DNA from: Betaproteobacteria bacterium
Lineage (GTDB): Bacteria > Pseudomonadota > Gammaproteobacteria > Burkholderiales > SG8-39
DNA: 5,020 nt
Direction: 5' to 3'
Assembly: GCA_947467405.1 (NCBI GenBank)
Contig: CANIIN010000253.1
Span: 1-5,020 of the forward strand
In this document: positions 1 to 4,864 of the stretch, in pieces
Numbering within the stretch: the first letter of the stretch is position 1
Layout of the letters: each line of letters begins with the position of its first letter
Program-made: the position numbers and the translations under genes
The notes under the pieces: generated by a model
Database searches by the model: none
What the model was told of the DNA's origin: nothing
The model's input: the letters and a program-made list of their open reading frames with translations, nothing else

Positions 1-73
1 CCGCTGGGAGCGCGAGGCGAAGACCTACGTGTCGTTCTCGGTCTTTCTGGGCGACTGCAAGCCCAAGGCCTGA
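1..73 (+). CDS. C-terminal end of an unidentified protein (partial)
   Basis: Only the last 23 codons are visible. In the frame beginning at base 2 the sequence reads RWEREAKTYVSFSVFLGDCK followed by PKA and a TGA stop at 71-73. The G/C-rich third positions fit the neighbouring real genes, and the other two frames look less like coding sequence. The fragment has alternating aromatic and hydrophobic residues (YVSFSVFL), as in a terminal beta strand, then a Cys and a short basic end. I do not recognise the family. The gene converges on the methyltransferase gene that ends at 498. Confidence 0.5.
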   Translation, partial: RWEREAKTYVSFSVFLGDCKPKA

Positions 74-145
74 ACCAGAGGAGATGGAACCCATGTGATC
101 CCTGCGGGGAATGCTTCCTCCCGCATGCATCCTCGAAAAAACCAA

Positions 146-193
146 GGAAGCGCTGATCAAGTTGCGAATATGCACAACGCCGTCGGCGCTTCC
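146..193. repeat. 48-bp imperfect palindrome
   Basis: The outer arms GGAAGCGC (146-153) and GCGCTTCC (186-193) are perfectly complementary. The inner arms GTTG and CAAC pair in the same register around a centre between 169 and 170. By hand count, 17 of 24 opposed positions are Watson-Crick pairs and two more are G-T, with an internal loop of three mismatches. This looks like a REP-type repeat or the remnant of a small mobile palindrome. I see no flanking duplication, and no T-run follows it. Confidence 0.55.
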
Positions 194-207
194 CTCTGAC
201 GTGGGGG

Positions 208-215
208 ATATACAA
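208..215. repeat. Left target-site duplication of the MITE (ATATACAA)
   Basis: This octamer directly abuts the left terminal repeat at 216 and is repeated exactly at 355-362. Confidence 0.8.
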
Positions 216-354
216 GGCTCTTTTCGCATTAGTTAGTGATATGTCTCTATACCAGAGGGAAAACGCTTACCCGGCAGTGATGACATAAGTCCTGATCCAC
301 AATCGAGTTTCTGCACCGCGTCGCGGATCATCCCTAACTAATGCGAAAAGAGCC
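216..354. mobile_element. MITE, 139 bp, with 21-bp perfect terminal inverted repeats (ISL3-like ends)
   Basis: The left end (216-236) starts GGCTCTTTTCGCATTAG, and its exact reverse complement is at 334-354. Allowing one mismatch, the pairing extends to 25 positions (216-240 against 330-354). The element is bordered on both sides by the same octamer ATATACAA (208-215 and 355-362), a clean target-site duplication. No gene of useful length lies inside, so it must have been moved by a transposase supplied elsewhere. Ends beginning GGCTCTTT together with an AT-rich 8-bp duplication are known traits of ISL3-family elements; assigning the parent to that family is an inference. The intact duplication and perfect repeats suggest a fairly recent insertion. 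A small internal dyad (GATCC 294-298 with GGATC 325-329) lies near the right end. Confidence 0.85.
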
Positions 355-362
355 ATATACAA
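355..362. repeat. Right target-site duplication of the MITE (ATATACAA)
   Basis: This exact copy of the left octamer abuts the right terminal repeat at 354. Its last four bases also form the foot of the hairpin at 359-380, so the element inserted at the edge of a pre-existing palindrome. Confidence 0.8.
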
Positions 363-380
363 GGGGGCTTGCCCCCTTGT
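359..380. repeat. GC-rich hairpin (10-bp stem)
   Basis: ACAAGGGGGC (359-368) is perfectly complementary to GCCCCCTTGT (371-380), leaving two bases between the arms, or a realistic 4-base loop CTTG with a 9-bp stem. There is no T-run on the plus side (TCAG follows). On the minus side the sequence continues into ATAT and then the MITE, so it is not a classical intrinsic terminator. It probably predates the MITE and may act as an mRNA end-stabilising or REP-like structure. Confidence 0.6.
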
Positions 381-409
381 TCAGTGAAGCCCTAAGTCAA
401 ATACGAGGG

Positions 410-429
410 ATTCCCGCCTGGGCGGGAAT
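410..429. repeat. ATTCCC-N8-GGGAAT palindromic repeat (dRS3-like)
   Basis: ATTCCCGCC (410-418) pairs perfectly with GGCGGGAAT (421-429). The unit has the 6-8-6 form ATTCCC-N8-GGGAAT described for the Neisseria dRS3 repeat, and similar units followed by GACGG are scattered in many proteobacterial intergenic regions. The similarity is to a consensus known from the literature. Copy number in this genome cannot be judged from one window. Confidence 0.6.
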
Positions 430-468
430 GACGGATTTTGAAGAGATTGCCGAGGGAGAACACTTGCC

Positions 469-489
469 GATGACCATGGATAGGTCATC
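469..489 (-). terminator. Hairpin just downstream of the methyltransferase gene, possible weak terminator
   Basis: GATGACC (469-475) pairs with GGTCATC (483-489) around a 7-base loop. It begins about nine bases past the stop of the minus-strand gene. No U-run follows in the minus direction, so terminator function is only suggested by position; it may instead protect the 3' end. Confidence 0.35.
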
Positions 490-497
490 TACAAGCC

Positions 498-1493
498 TCA
501 AGCCGCCTTCATCCAGTACAGCCCCAGATGCATTCGCTCGTCATTCCACACTTTCTCCAGCACCAGCCCCGCGTCACGCGCCAGCGTGATGAATTCGTCC
601 GATGTGTAAAGCGAAGCCATGCCGGTGACCAGCGGTTCACCCACCGCAAAATCGAAGCGTGCGTCGCCGATGCGCACGAACTGCGCGAAGCGGCTTTCCA
701 GCACCATCTCCACACGATTCCTGACTTCGTCGTATGCGGCCCGATAGGCAAATCGCGACGGCTGGAAATCGCACTGCAGCTCATCGTTGATGCGCTGCAG
801 CAGGTTCACGTTGAAGAGCGAAACGATGCCATCGGCGTCGTTGTAGGCGGCATCGAGCTTCTTGCGGTCCTTTTTCAGGTCAACCGAGACAAGCGCGTTG
901 CCGGTCCGGCCGATCATACGCCGCACGCTGCCCAGCACTCCATAGAGCTCGTCCCGCGTAAATCGCGTCAACGCCGAGGCCGGCAGCCACACGACCTTGC
1001 GCAGGATGGGCATACCGACGAACTCAGGCAGCACCAGGGATTGCGCCGGGTCGGCCAGGATGCCGCAGAAGTTGAGCCACGGATTGACGCCCGCGAGGCT
1101 TTTCGAGGCGCCGGTCAGCGCGACCGGATCCGAATCGACTTGCACGTGCACGGACGGTTCGATGCGATCGATGAGCAGCAGCGACGCGGGACTGGCGGCC
1201 GGCCCGATCTCGATCAGTTCCGGCGTGGCGCCGATGAGTTGCGCCAGTTCGTCCAGATGCGCCCTGACCAGCGCCGACTCGTCGCGGGTCTGATACCACG
1301 CCGGCATATCCGCCATGATGCGATGCACGCGGATACCGTGCTCATTGAAAGACCAGCGCATGGGAATAAATCGCGGAGATGCGCCCAGACCCTTCAGGAC
1401 GTCGTCACGCAGGCTGTTGCCGGGGGCGAGGAAATTGTAGAACCGGACCACGCCGGCCGGCCGCGGAGGCTGCACCGGCTGACGCTGATGCAC
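498..1493 (-). CDS. EgtD-family SAM-dependent methyltransferase, divergent
   Basis: The 331-residue product resembles EgtD (histidine N-alpha-trimethyltransferase of ergothioneine synthesis, about 320 residues) along its whole length. Matching blocks are GLGASPRFIPMRWSF (36-50), MPAWYQTRDE (63-72), the SAM loop LIEIGPAASPASLLLID (93-109), VSVDLKKD (202-209), LDAAYNDADG (213-222), FNVN (227-230), and the C-terminal RVEMVLESR and FAVGEPLVTGMASLY stretch (260-296). Several positions that bind histidine in mycobacterial EgtD are changed: Tyr56, Asn166, Glu282 and Ser284 appear to correspond to Trp66, Arg177, Gly291 and Ala293, while Tyr206 matches Tyr217. The glycine-rich loop is also altered (GPAAS for the usual GSGSS type). 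I therefore infer another substrate, or a weak or lost activity. No egtB, egtC or ovoA-type partner is in the window. The start is GTG at 1493, 14 bases after the stop of the endopeptidase gene, with no good Shine-Dalgarno sequence, so translation is probably coupled. Confidence 0.82.
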   Translation of the reverse strand: MHQRQPVQPPRPAGVVRFYNFLAPGNSLRDDVLKGLGASPRFIPMRWSFNEHGIRVHRIMADMPAWYQTRDESALVRAHLDELAQLIGATPELIEIGPAASPASLLLIDRIEPSVHVQVDSDPVALTGASKSLAGVNPWLNFCGILADPAQSLVLPEFVGMPILRKVVWLPASALTRFTRDELYGVLGSVRRMIGRTGNALVSVDLKKDRKKLDAAYNDADGIVSLFNVNLLQRINDELQCDFQPSRFAYRAAYDEVRNRVEMVLESRFAQFVRIGDARFDFAVGEPLVTGMASLYTSDEFITLARDAGLVLEKVWNDERMHLGLYWMKAA

Positions 1494-1507
1494 GATGCGT
1501 GCTTGAG

Positions 1508-2587
1508 TCAGACCGGGCGACGCCCGGTCGACACGGCTGACACATTGCGGCGGATCGGCTTGTTGCGCATCGCCGTCTTCTGCGTGGCATTGCGTTGGGT
1601 CGAGGCGCGAGCCGACACCTTGGCGGCCTTGCGCGCCGTGCTCGCCTGTCGCGTCGGGCTGGTATAGCCCGCCGCCACTTCAAGCCAGTTGCGGATGCGC
1701 GCAGCATCCGCGGTGCGCGTGTACTTGCCCCATGAATCGAGCAGCACGATGACCACCGAACGGCCGGCCAGCGTAGCCTGCATCACCAGGCAGCGTCCGG
1801 CTTCGTTGATGTAACCGGTCTTGGACAATCCGATGTTCCACTGCGGGTTCGACACCAGCGCATTGGTGTTGCGGAATCCCAGCTCACGGCCGTTGATGGT
1901 CGCCATGTAGCTGGTCGTGGTCGAGAACTCGCGAATCTTCGGGTACTGCTGGTGCGCCGCGCGCACCAGTCGCGCCAGATCTTCCGCAGTCGATACGTTG
2001 GTGCTGGACAGGCCGGTGGAGTCGGCATAGCGCGTACCGGACATGCCGAGGATGGCGGCCTTCTGGTTCATGGCCTGGACAAAGGCTTCACGACCACCCG
2101 GGTAATAGCGACTCAGCGCCGAGGCGGCGCGGTTCTCGGAGGACATCAGCGCCAGACGCAGCATCTCTTCGCGCGTGGTCGACACGCCGACATGCAGGCG
2201 TGAATGCGAGCCACGCAGGAAATCGACATCGTCATTGCTGACGGTGAGCACTTCGTTCGGGTCGAGATTGGCGTCGAGCACGACCACCGCCGTCATCAGC
2301 TTGGTGATGGAAGCGATCGGCACGATGGCATTGGGATTCTTGCCGAACAGGGTCTGGCCGCTCTCCTGGTCGATCACGATGGCGGAACTGGACTTGAGCG
2401 ACAGCTTGGCGGCAGCGGCCTCGGCGGCTTGCAGCGACGGCGCGAAGGCAGTGGCTGCAACGGCCGTCATGGCGAATACCGAGCCGGAAACGAGACCCAG
2501 CGCCTTGCAGCGCAGGGTCTGCGCAGCGCGTTGGAACAGGTCATTCAGGGAGGCAGCGATCACAAAACCCTCTCGGTTGAGCAGCAT
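1508..2587 (-). CDS. pbpG: D-alanyl-D-alanine endopeptidase (penicillin-binding protein 7 type), peptidase S11
   Basis: This periplasmic serine peptidase family cleaves the D-Ala to meso-diaminopimelate cross-bridges of murein and takes part in wall remodelling. The three signature motifs are present in order: SITK with catalytic Ser93 and Lys96, SEN at 150-152, and KTG at 256-258. Residues 27-54 form a signal peptide (hydrophobic core near 29-49, likely cleavage after LQA at 52-54). The catalytic domain spans about 62-304. A tail from 311 to 359 is rich in Lys and Arg and has no acidic residue; E. coli PbpG is about 310 residues and lacks this extension. The start is uncertain. ATG at 2587 has no ribosome site and lies at the predicted transcription start, whereas GTG at 2563 (codon 9) is preceded by GAGG at a spacing of five bases and keeps a full signal peptide. 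A separate promoter seems to lie in the 148-base gap after the exporter gene, and the methyltransferase gene follows in the same transcript. Confidence 0.9.
   Translation of the reverse strand: MLLNREGFVIAASLNDLFQRAAQTLRCKALGLVSGSVFAMTAVAATAFAPSLQAAEAAAAKLSLKSSSAIVIDQESGQTLFGKNPNAIVPIASITKLMTAVVVLDANLDPNEVLTVSNDDVDFLRGSHSRLHVGVSTTREEMLRLALMSSENRAASALSRYYPGGREAFVQAMNQKAAILGMSGTRYADSTGLSSTNVSTAEDLARLVRAAHQQYPKIREFSTTTSYMATINGRELGFRNTNALVSNPQWNIGLSKTGYINEAGRCLVMQATLAGRSVVIVLLDSWGKYTRTADAARIRNWLEVAAGYTSPTRQASTARKAAKVSARASTQRNATQKTAMRNKPIRRNVSAVSTGRRPV
1511..1529 (-). promoter_or_regulatory. Hairpin at the endopeptidase-methyltransferase junction
   Basis: GACCGGGC (1511-1518) and GCCCGGTC (1522-1529) form a perfect 8-bp GC-rich stem with a 3-base loop. 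It covers the last codons of the endopeptidase gene and ends directly at its TGA. In the mRNA it lies about 17 bases before the GTG of the methyltransferase. No U-run follows. It could influence coupling or mRNA processing between the two cistrons, but it might only reflect codon choice. Confidence 0.4.
2566..2570 (-). promoter_or_regulatory. Shine-Dalgarno sequence favouring the GTG start at 2563
   Basis: Read on the minus strand, the sequence runs CGAGAGGGTTTT and then GTG. GAGG with a five-base spacer to the GTG is a good ribosome site, whereas the bases before ATG 2587 (TCAGAATA) contain none. The site supports a product eight residues shorter, beginning (M)IAASLNDLF. The extent given is approximate. 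Confidence 0.5.
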
Positions 2588-2595
2588 TATTCTGA

Positions 2596-2624
2596 ATTTT
2601 ATCCAGAAAGACCACTAAATGCAA
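2596..2624 (-). promoter_or_regulatory. Candidate sigma-70 promoter for the endopeptidase gene
   Basis: On the minus strand a -35-like TTGCAT (2624-2619) and a -10-like TAAAAT (2601-2596) are 17 bases apart. The -10 box matches consensus at five of six positions and the -35 at only three. Transcription would begin near 2589-2590, almost on the upstream ATG, leaving a leader of roughly 26 bases to the GTG at 2563. This agrees with the Shine-Dalgarno evidence for the downstream start. Confidence 0.45.
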
Positions 2625-2633
2625 GGAAATTAA

Positions 2634-2654
2634 TGAGATACATCAATTATCTCA
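2634..2654. promoter_or_regulatory. Operator-like dyad TGAGATA-N7-TATCTCA
   Basis: Perfect 7-bp arms at 2634-2640 and 2648-2654 flank seven bases. The centre, near 2644, is about 55 bases upstream of the predicted transcription start of the endopeptidase gene, where an activator would bind. The spacing of half-sites, about one and a half helical turns, is usual for dimeric regulators. The regulator is not identifiable from the window. Confidence 0.4.
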
Positions 2655-2701
2655 CCTGAATTCGCAATTGCTGTCACGGCACGGCAACCATCATAACGGA
2701 C

Positions 2702-2717
2702 GGCGCTTGGCAGCGCC
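2702..2717 (-). terminator. Short GC-rich hairpin after the exporter gene
   Basis: GGCGCT (2702-2707) pairs with AGCGCC (2712-2717) around a 4-base loop, 19 bases past the exporter stop codon. The sequence that follows in the transcript (GTCCGTTATG) has no U-run, so any termination would be weak or factor-assisted. It fits with the separate promoter seen for the next gene. Confidence 0.35.
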
Positions 2718-2735
2718 CTGCGCCAGGCCAGCCAG

Positions 2736-4634
2736 TTACGCGGGTTGCGCCAGCCCTGCCTTGGCGACCTGACCGGAATTGACGGCGCCGGAATCGACCA
2801 CAGCCGCCTCGCGCTCATGCAACTGCAGCGCCCACATCTGCGCGTAGGCCCCCTGCTTGGCCATCAGTTCGACGTGTGTGCCGCGCTCGACGATGCGCCC
2901 GCCGTCCAGCACCAGAATCTGGTCGGCGTTCATCACCGTCGACAGACGATGCGCCACCACCAGCGTGGTGCGTCCCACGGCGATACGCTCCAGTTCGCCC
3001 TGTATCGACTTTTCGGTCTCGGAATCGAGTGCCGAGGTCGCCTCGTCGAAGATCAGGATGGACGGGTTCTTGAGGATGGCGCGCGCGATGGCCACGCGCT
3101 GCTTTTCGCCGCCGGAGAGCTTCAGCCCACGTTCGCCGACGCGCGATTCGTACTGGTCCGGGAGCGATTCAACGAAGTCATGGATATGCGCGGCGCGCGC
3201 CGCCTCGATCACTTCCTCGCGACTGGCCTCGGGGCGGCCGTACTGGATGTTGTAGTAGATGGTGTCGTTGAACAGCACGGTATCCTGCGGCACGATGCCG
3301 ATCGCGGCGCGCAGCGTGGACTGCTGCAGATCGCGGATATCGGTGCCGTTGATGGTGATGCGGCCCGAATTCTTCCCGTCATTGGTGACATCGTAGAAGC
3401 GGTACAGCAGCCGCGACAGTGTCGATTTGCCCGCGCCCGAGTGCCCCACCACCGCCACCTTGCTGCCGGTCGGGATCTCGAAATCGACGCCGAACAGGAT
3501 GCGGCGATTGGGGTCGTAGTTGAAGTCCACGTTCTCGAAACGGATGGTCATCGGCCCACGTGCCAGGGCCTGCGCATCCTTGCGGTCGTCGATTTCGCGA
3601 TGCTGCTCCAGCAGCGTGAACATGCGGTCCATGTCGATCAGCGACTGCTTGATCTCGCGATAGACCATGCCCAGGTGGTTGAGGGGAATGTAGAGCTGGA
3701 TCAGCAGCGCGTTAACCATCATCAGGTCGCCCAGCGTCAGCGACTTGTCCACCACGCCCTGCGCGGCCAGCGTCATCAGTATCGTCACCGCCACGGCGAT
3801 GATCAGGCTCTGGCCGATGTTCAACAGGCCGAGCGAGGCCTCGGACTTCACTGCCGCCGATTCGTAGCGCCGCAGGCTGTCGTCGTAGCGCTTCGCCTCG
3901 AAGCCCTCGTTGTTGAAGTACTTCACCGTCTCGTAGTTGATCAGGCTGTCGATGGCGCGGGTGTTGGCACGCGAGTCGAGTTCATTGGCGCGGCGCCGGA
4001 TGTCGGTGCGCCACTCGGTGATCCACACCGTGTAGGAAATGTAGACCGCCACGGCGGCGAAGGTCACCGCCGGAAAGCGCCAGTCGAAGCGCGTGATCAG
4101 GAGCAACGCCACCAGCGCGAATTCCAGGATCACCGGGATGATCGAGAACAGCATGTACGACAGCAGCGTGGAGATGCCGCGTGTGCCGCGTTCGATGTCG
4201 CGCGACACGCCGCCGGTCTGGCGCTCGAGGTGGAAGCGCAGGCTCAGGCTGTGCATGTGGCCGAACACCGTCAGCGCGATGCGCCGGATGGCGCGCTGCG
4301 TGACGCGGATGAACACCACGTCGCGCAGTTCGGCGAACAGCGTGGTCGAAAAGCGCAGCGCACCGTAGGCTGCCAGCATGGCCAGCGGCAGGAACAGCAT
4401 GGCGGTCTGCTGGTCAAGCGAATCCACCACGTGCTTCAGGATCAGCGGCACGCTGACGTTGGCCAGTTTCGCGGCCACCAGGAAACACAGCGCCACGATG
4501 ACGCGCGCCTTGTACTCCCACAGATAGGGCAGCAACCCGGCGACGCGCCGCCACTCCTTGCGGCTGCGGCTGGCGCCGTCCTCGGGTTTGGCGGTAGGGG
4601 GCGCTGCGGAGATCGACTGGTGATGAGCACTCAT
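2736..4634 (-). CDS. Atm1/ABCB7-type half-size ABC exporter
   Basis: The 632-residue protein has an exporter membrane domain (about 40-325, six helices expected) fused to an ATPase domain (about 363-600) and would work as a homodimer in the inner membrane. The membrane domain carries hallmarks of the Atm1/HMT1 group: FHLERQTGGVSRDIERGTRG (134-153), NYETVKYFNNEGFE (233-246) and LNIGQ (271-275). In Novosphingobium Atm1 the Asn and Gln of LNxGQ contact glutathione. ATPase motifs are complete: Walker A GHSGAGKST (397-405), Q-loop Gln450, signature LSGGEKQ (506-512), Walker B ILIFDE (526-531), D-loop SALD (534-537) and switch His562. By family the substrates are glutathione conjugates, glutathione-metal complexes or related persulfides, so a role in metal or thiol detoxification is likely. 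The first 27 residues are a polar leader. An in-frame TAG lies 12 bases before the ATG and no Shine-Dalgarno sequence is seen, so the start is firm but weakly initiated. Confidence 0.92.
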   Translation of the reverse strand: MSAHHQSISAAPPTAKPEDGASRSRKEWRRVAGLLPYLWEYKARVIVALCFLVAAKLANVSVPLILKHVVDSLDQQTAMLFLPLAMLAAYGALRFSTTLFAELRDVVFIRVTQRAIRRIALTVFGHMHSLSLRFHLERQTGGVSRDIERGTRGISTLLSYMLFSIIPVILEFALVALLLITRFDWRFPAVTFAAVAVYISYTVWITEWRTDIRRRANELDSRANTRAIDSLINYETVKYFNNEGFEAKRYDDSLRRYESAAVKSEASLGLLNIGQSLIIAVAVTILMTLAAQGVVDKSLTLGDLMMVNALLIQLYIPLNHLGMVYREIKQSLIDMDRMFTLLEQHREIDDRKDAQALARGPMTIRFENVDFNYDPNRRILFGVDFEIPTGSKVAVVGHSGAGKSTLSRLLYRFYDVTNDGKNSGRITINGTDIRDLQQSTLRAAIGIVPQDTVLFNDTIYYNIQYGRPEASREEVIEAARAAHIHDFVESLPDQYESRVGERGLKLSGGEKQRVAIARAILKNPSILIFDEATSALDSETEKSIQGELERIAVGRTTLVVAHRLSTVMNADQILVLDGGRIVERGTHVELMAKQGAYAQMWALQLHEREAAVVDSGAVNSGQVAKAGLAQPA

Positions 4635-4640
4635 ACGGTC

Positions 4641-4668
4641 ATTCTACACTTTTTCCATTTAAAGACAG
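4641..4668 (-). promoter_or_regulatory. Tentative promoter of the exporter gene
   Basis: On the minus strand a -10-like TAGAAT (4646-4641) lies 16 bases after a weak -35-like CTGTCT (4668-4663). The -10 box ends only six bases before the ATG, so if it is used the transcript would be almost leaderless. An alternative AT-rich box (TTAAAT, near 4657-4662) further upstream would give a short leader. Confidence 0.3.
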
Positions 4669-4738
4669 TGGGTTATGACTTAACATTACGGAACTGGCGC
4701 AGACCACGCGTCGAGCCAGCCAACGCGTTTGCGGCCCC

Positions 4739-4760
4739 GGCCCGACGGCCTCATCGGGCC
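4739..4760. repeat. GC-rich dyad in the divergent intergenic region
   Basis: GGCCCGA (4739-4745) pairs with TCGGGCC (4754-4760) around an 8-base loop. It lies between the two divergent start codons. No role is evident; the high GC content makes a chance hairpin fairly likely. Confidence 0.3.
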
Positions 4761-4855
4761 TCCCGCGCGTTTGATCCACCGCATCGCGGCGCTGCATGGC
4801 GTGGGGTATGCTGCGACGATCAACACCACACCCAGCACCAGCAGAAAAACAAAGC

Positions 4856-4860
4856 GAGGA
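4856..4860 (+). promoter_or_regulatory. Shine-Dalgarno sequence of the plus-strand membrane protein gene
   Basis: GAGGA ends four bases before the ATG at 4865. It is the clearest ribosome site in the window and fixes that start. Confidence 0.65.
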
Positions 4861-4864
4861 CTTC

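Larger units (their letters stand above)
74..497. other. Convergent intergenic region packed with palindromic repeats
   Basis: This 424-base stretch lies between the stop of the plus-strand gene and the stop of the minus-strand methyltransferase gene. I see no convincing coding sequence in it. At least five dyad structures fall here, listed separately: 146-193, 216-354 (MITE), 359-380, 410-429 and 469-489. Positions 74-145 hold only weak short dyads, such as TCCC/GGGA around 98-109. None of the hairpins is followed by a clear T-run on either strand, so no textbook intrinsic terminator can be named. Some of them may still stop or stabilise the two converging transcripts. Confidence 0.7.

Noticed and set aside
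359..380. Strong intrinsic terminator
   Set aside because: The stem is perfect, but neither side has a T-run, so I list it as a hairpin only.
74..497. CRISPR array or small RNA gene in the repeat-rich intergenic region
   Set aside because: The repeats are different palindromes, each present once, with no regular spacing. No promoter plus T-run terminator pair supports an sRNA.
341..589. An 82-codon plus-strand open frame starting in the right MITE repeat
   Set aside because: It runs through the terminal repeat, two hairpins and the 3' end of the methyltransferase gene. It has no ribosome site and looks non-coding.
498..1493. Standard egtD of ergothioneine synthesis
   Set aside because: The family match is good, but the substrate-binding residues look replaced and no egtB or egtC partner is in the window, so the specific name would over-claim.
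528..1667. A 379-codon open frame on the plus strand, antisense to the methyltransferase and the end of the endopeptidase gene
   Set aside because: Its composition is the same artefactual His/Arg/Gln-rich type, it crosses two real genes on the other strand, and it has no domain.
4771..4812. Promoter for the plus-strand membrane protein gene (TTGATC and TATGCT)
   Set aside because: The two boxes are 30 bases apart, far outside the usual 16-18, and no better -35 partner is present.
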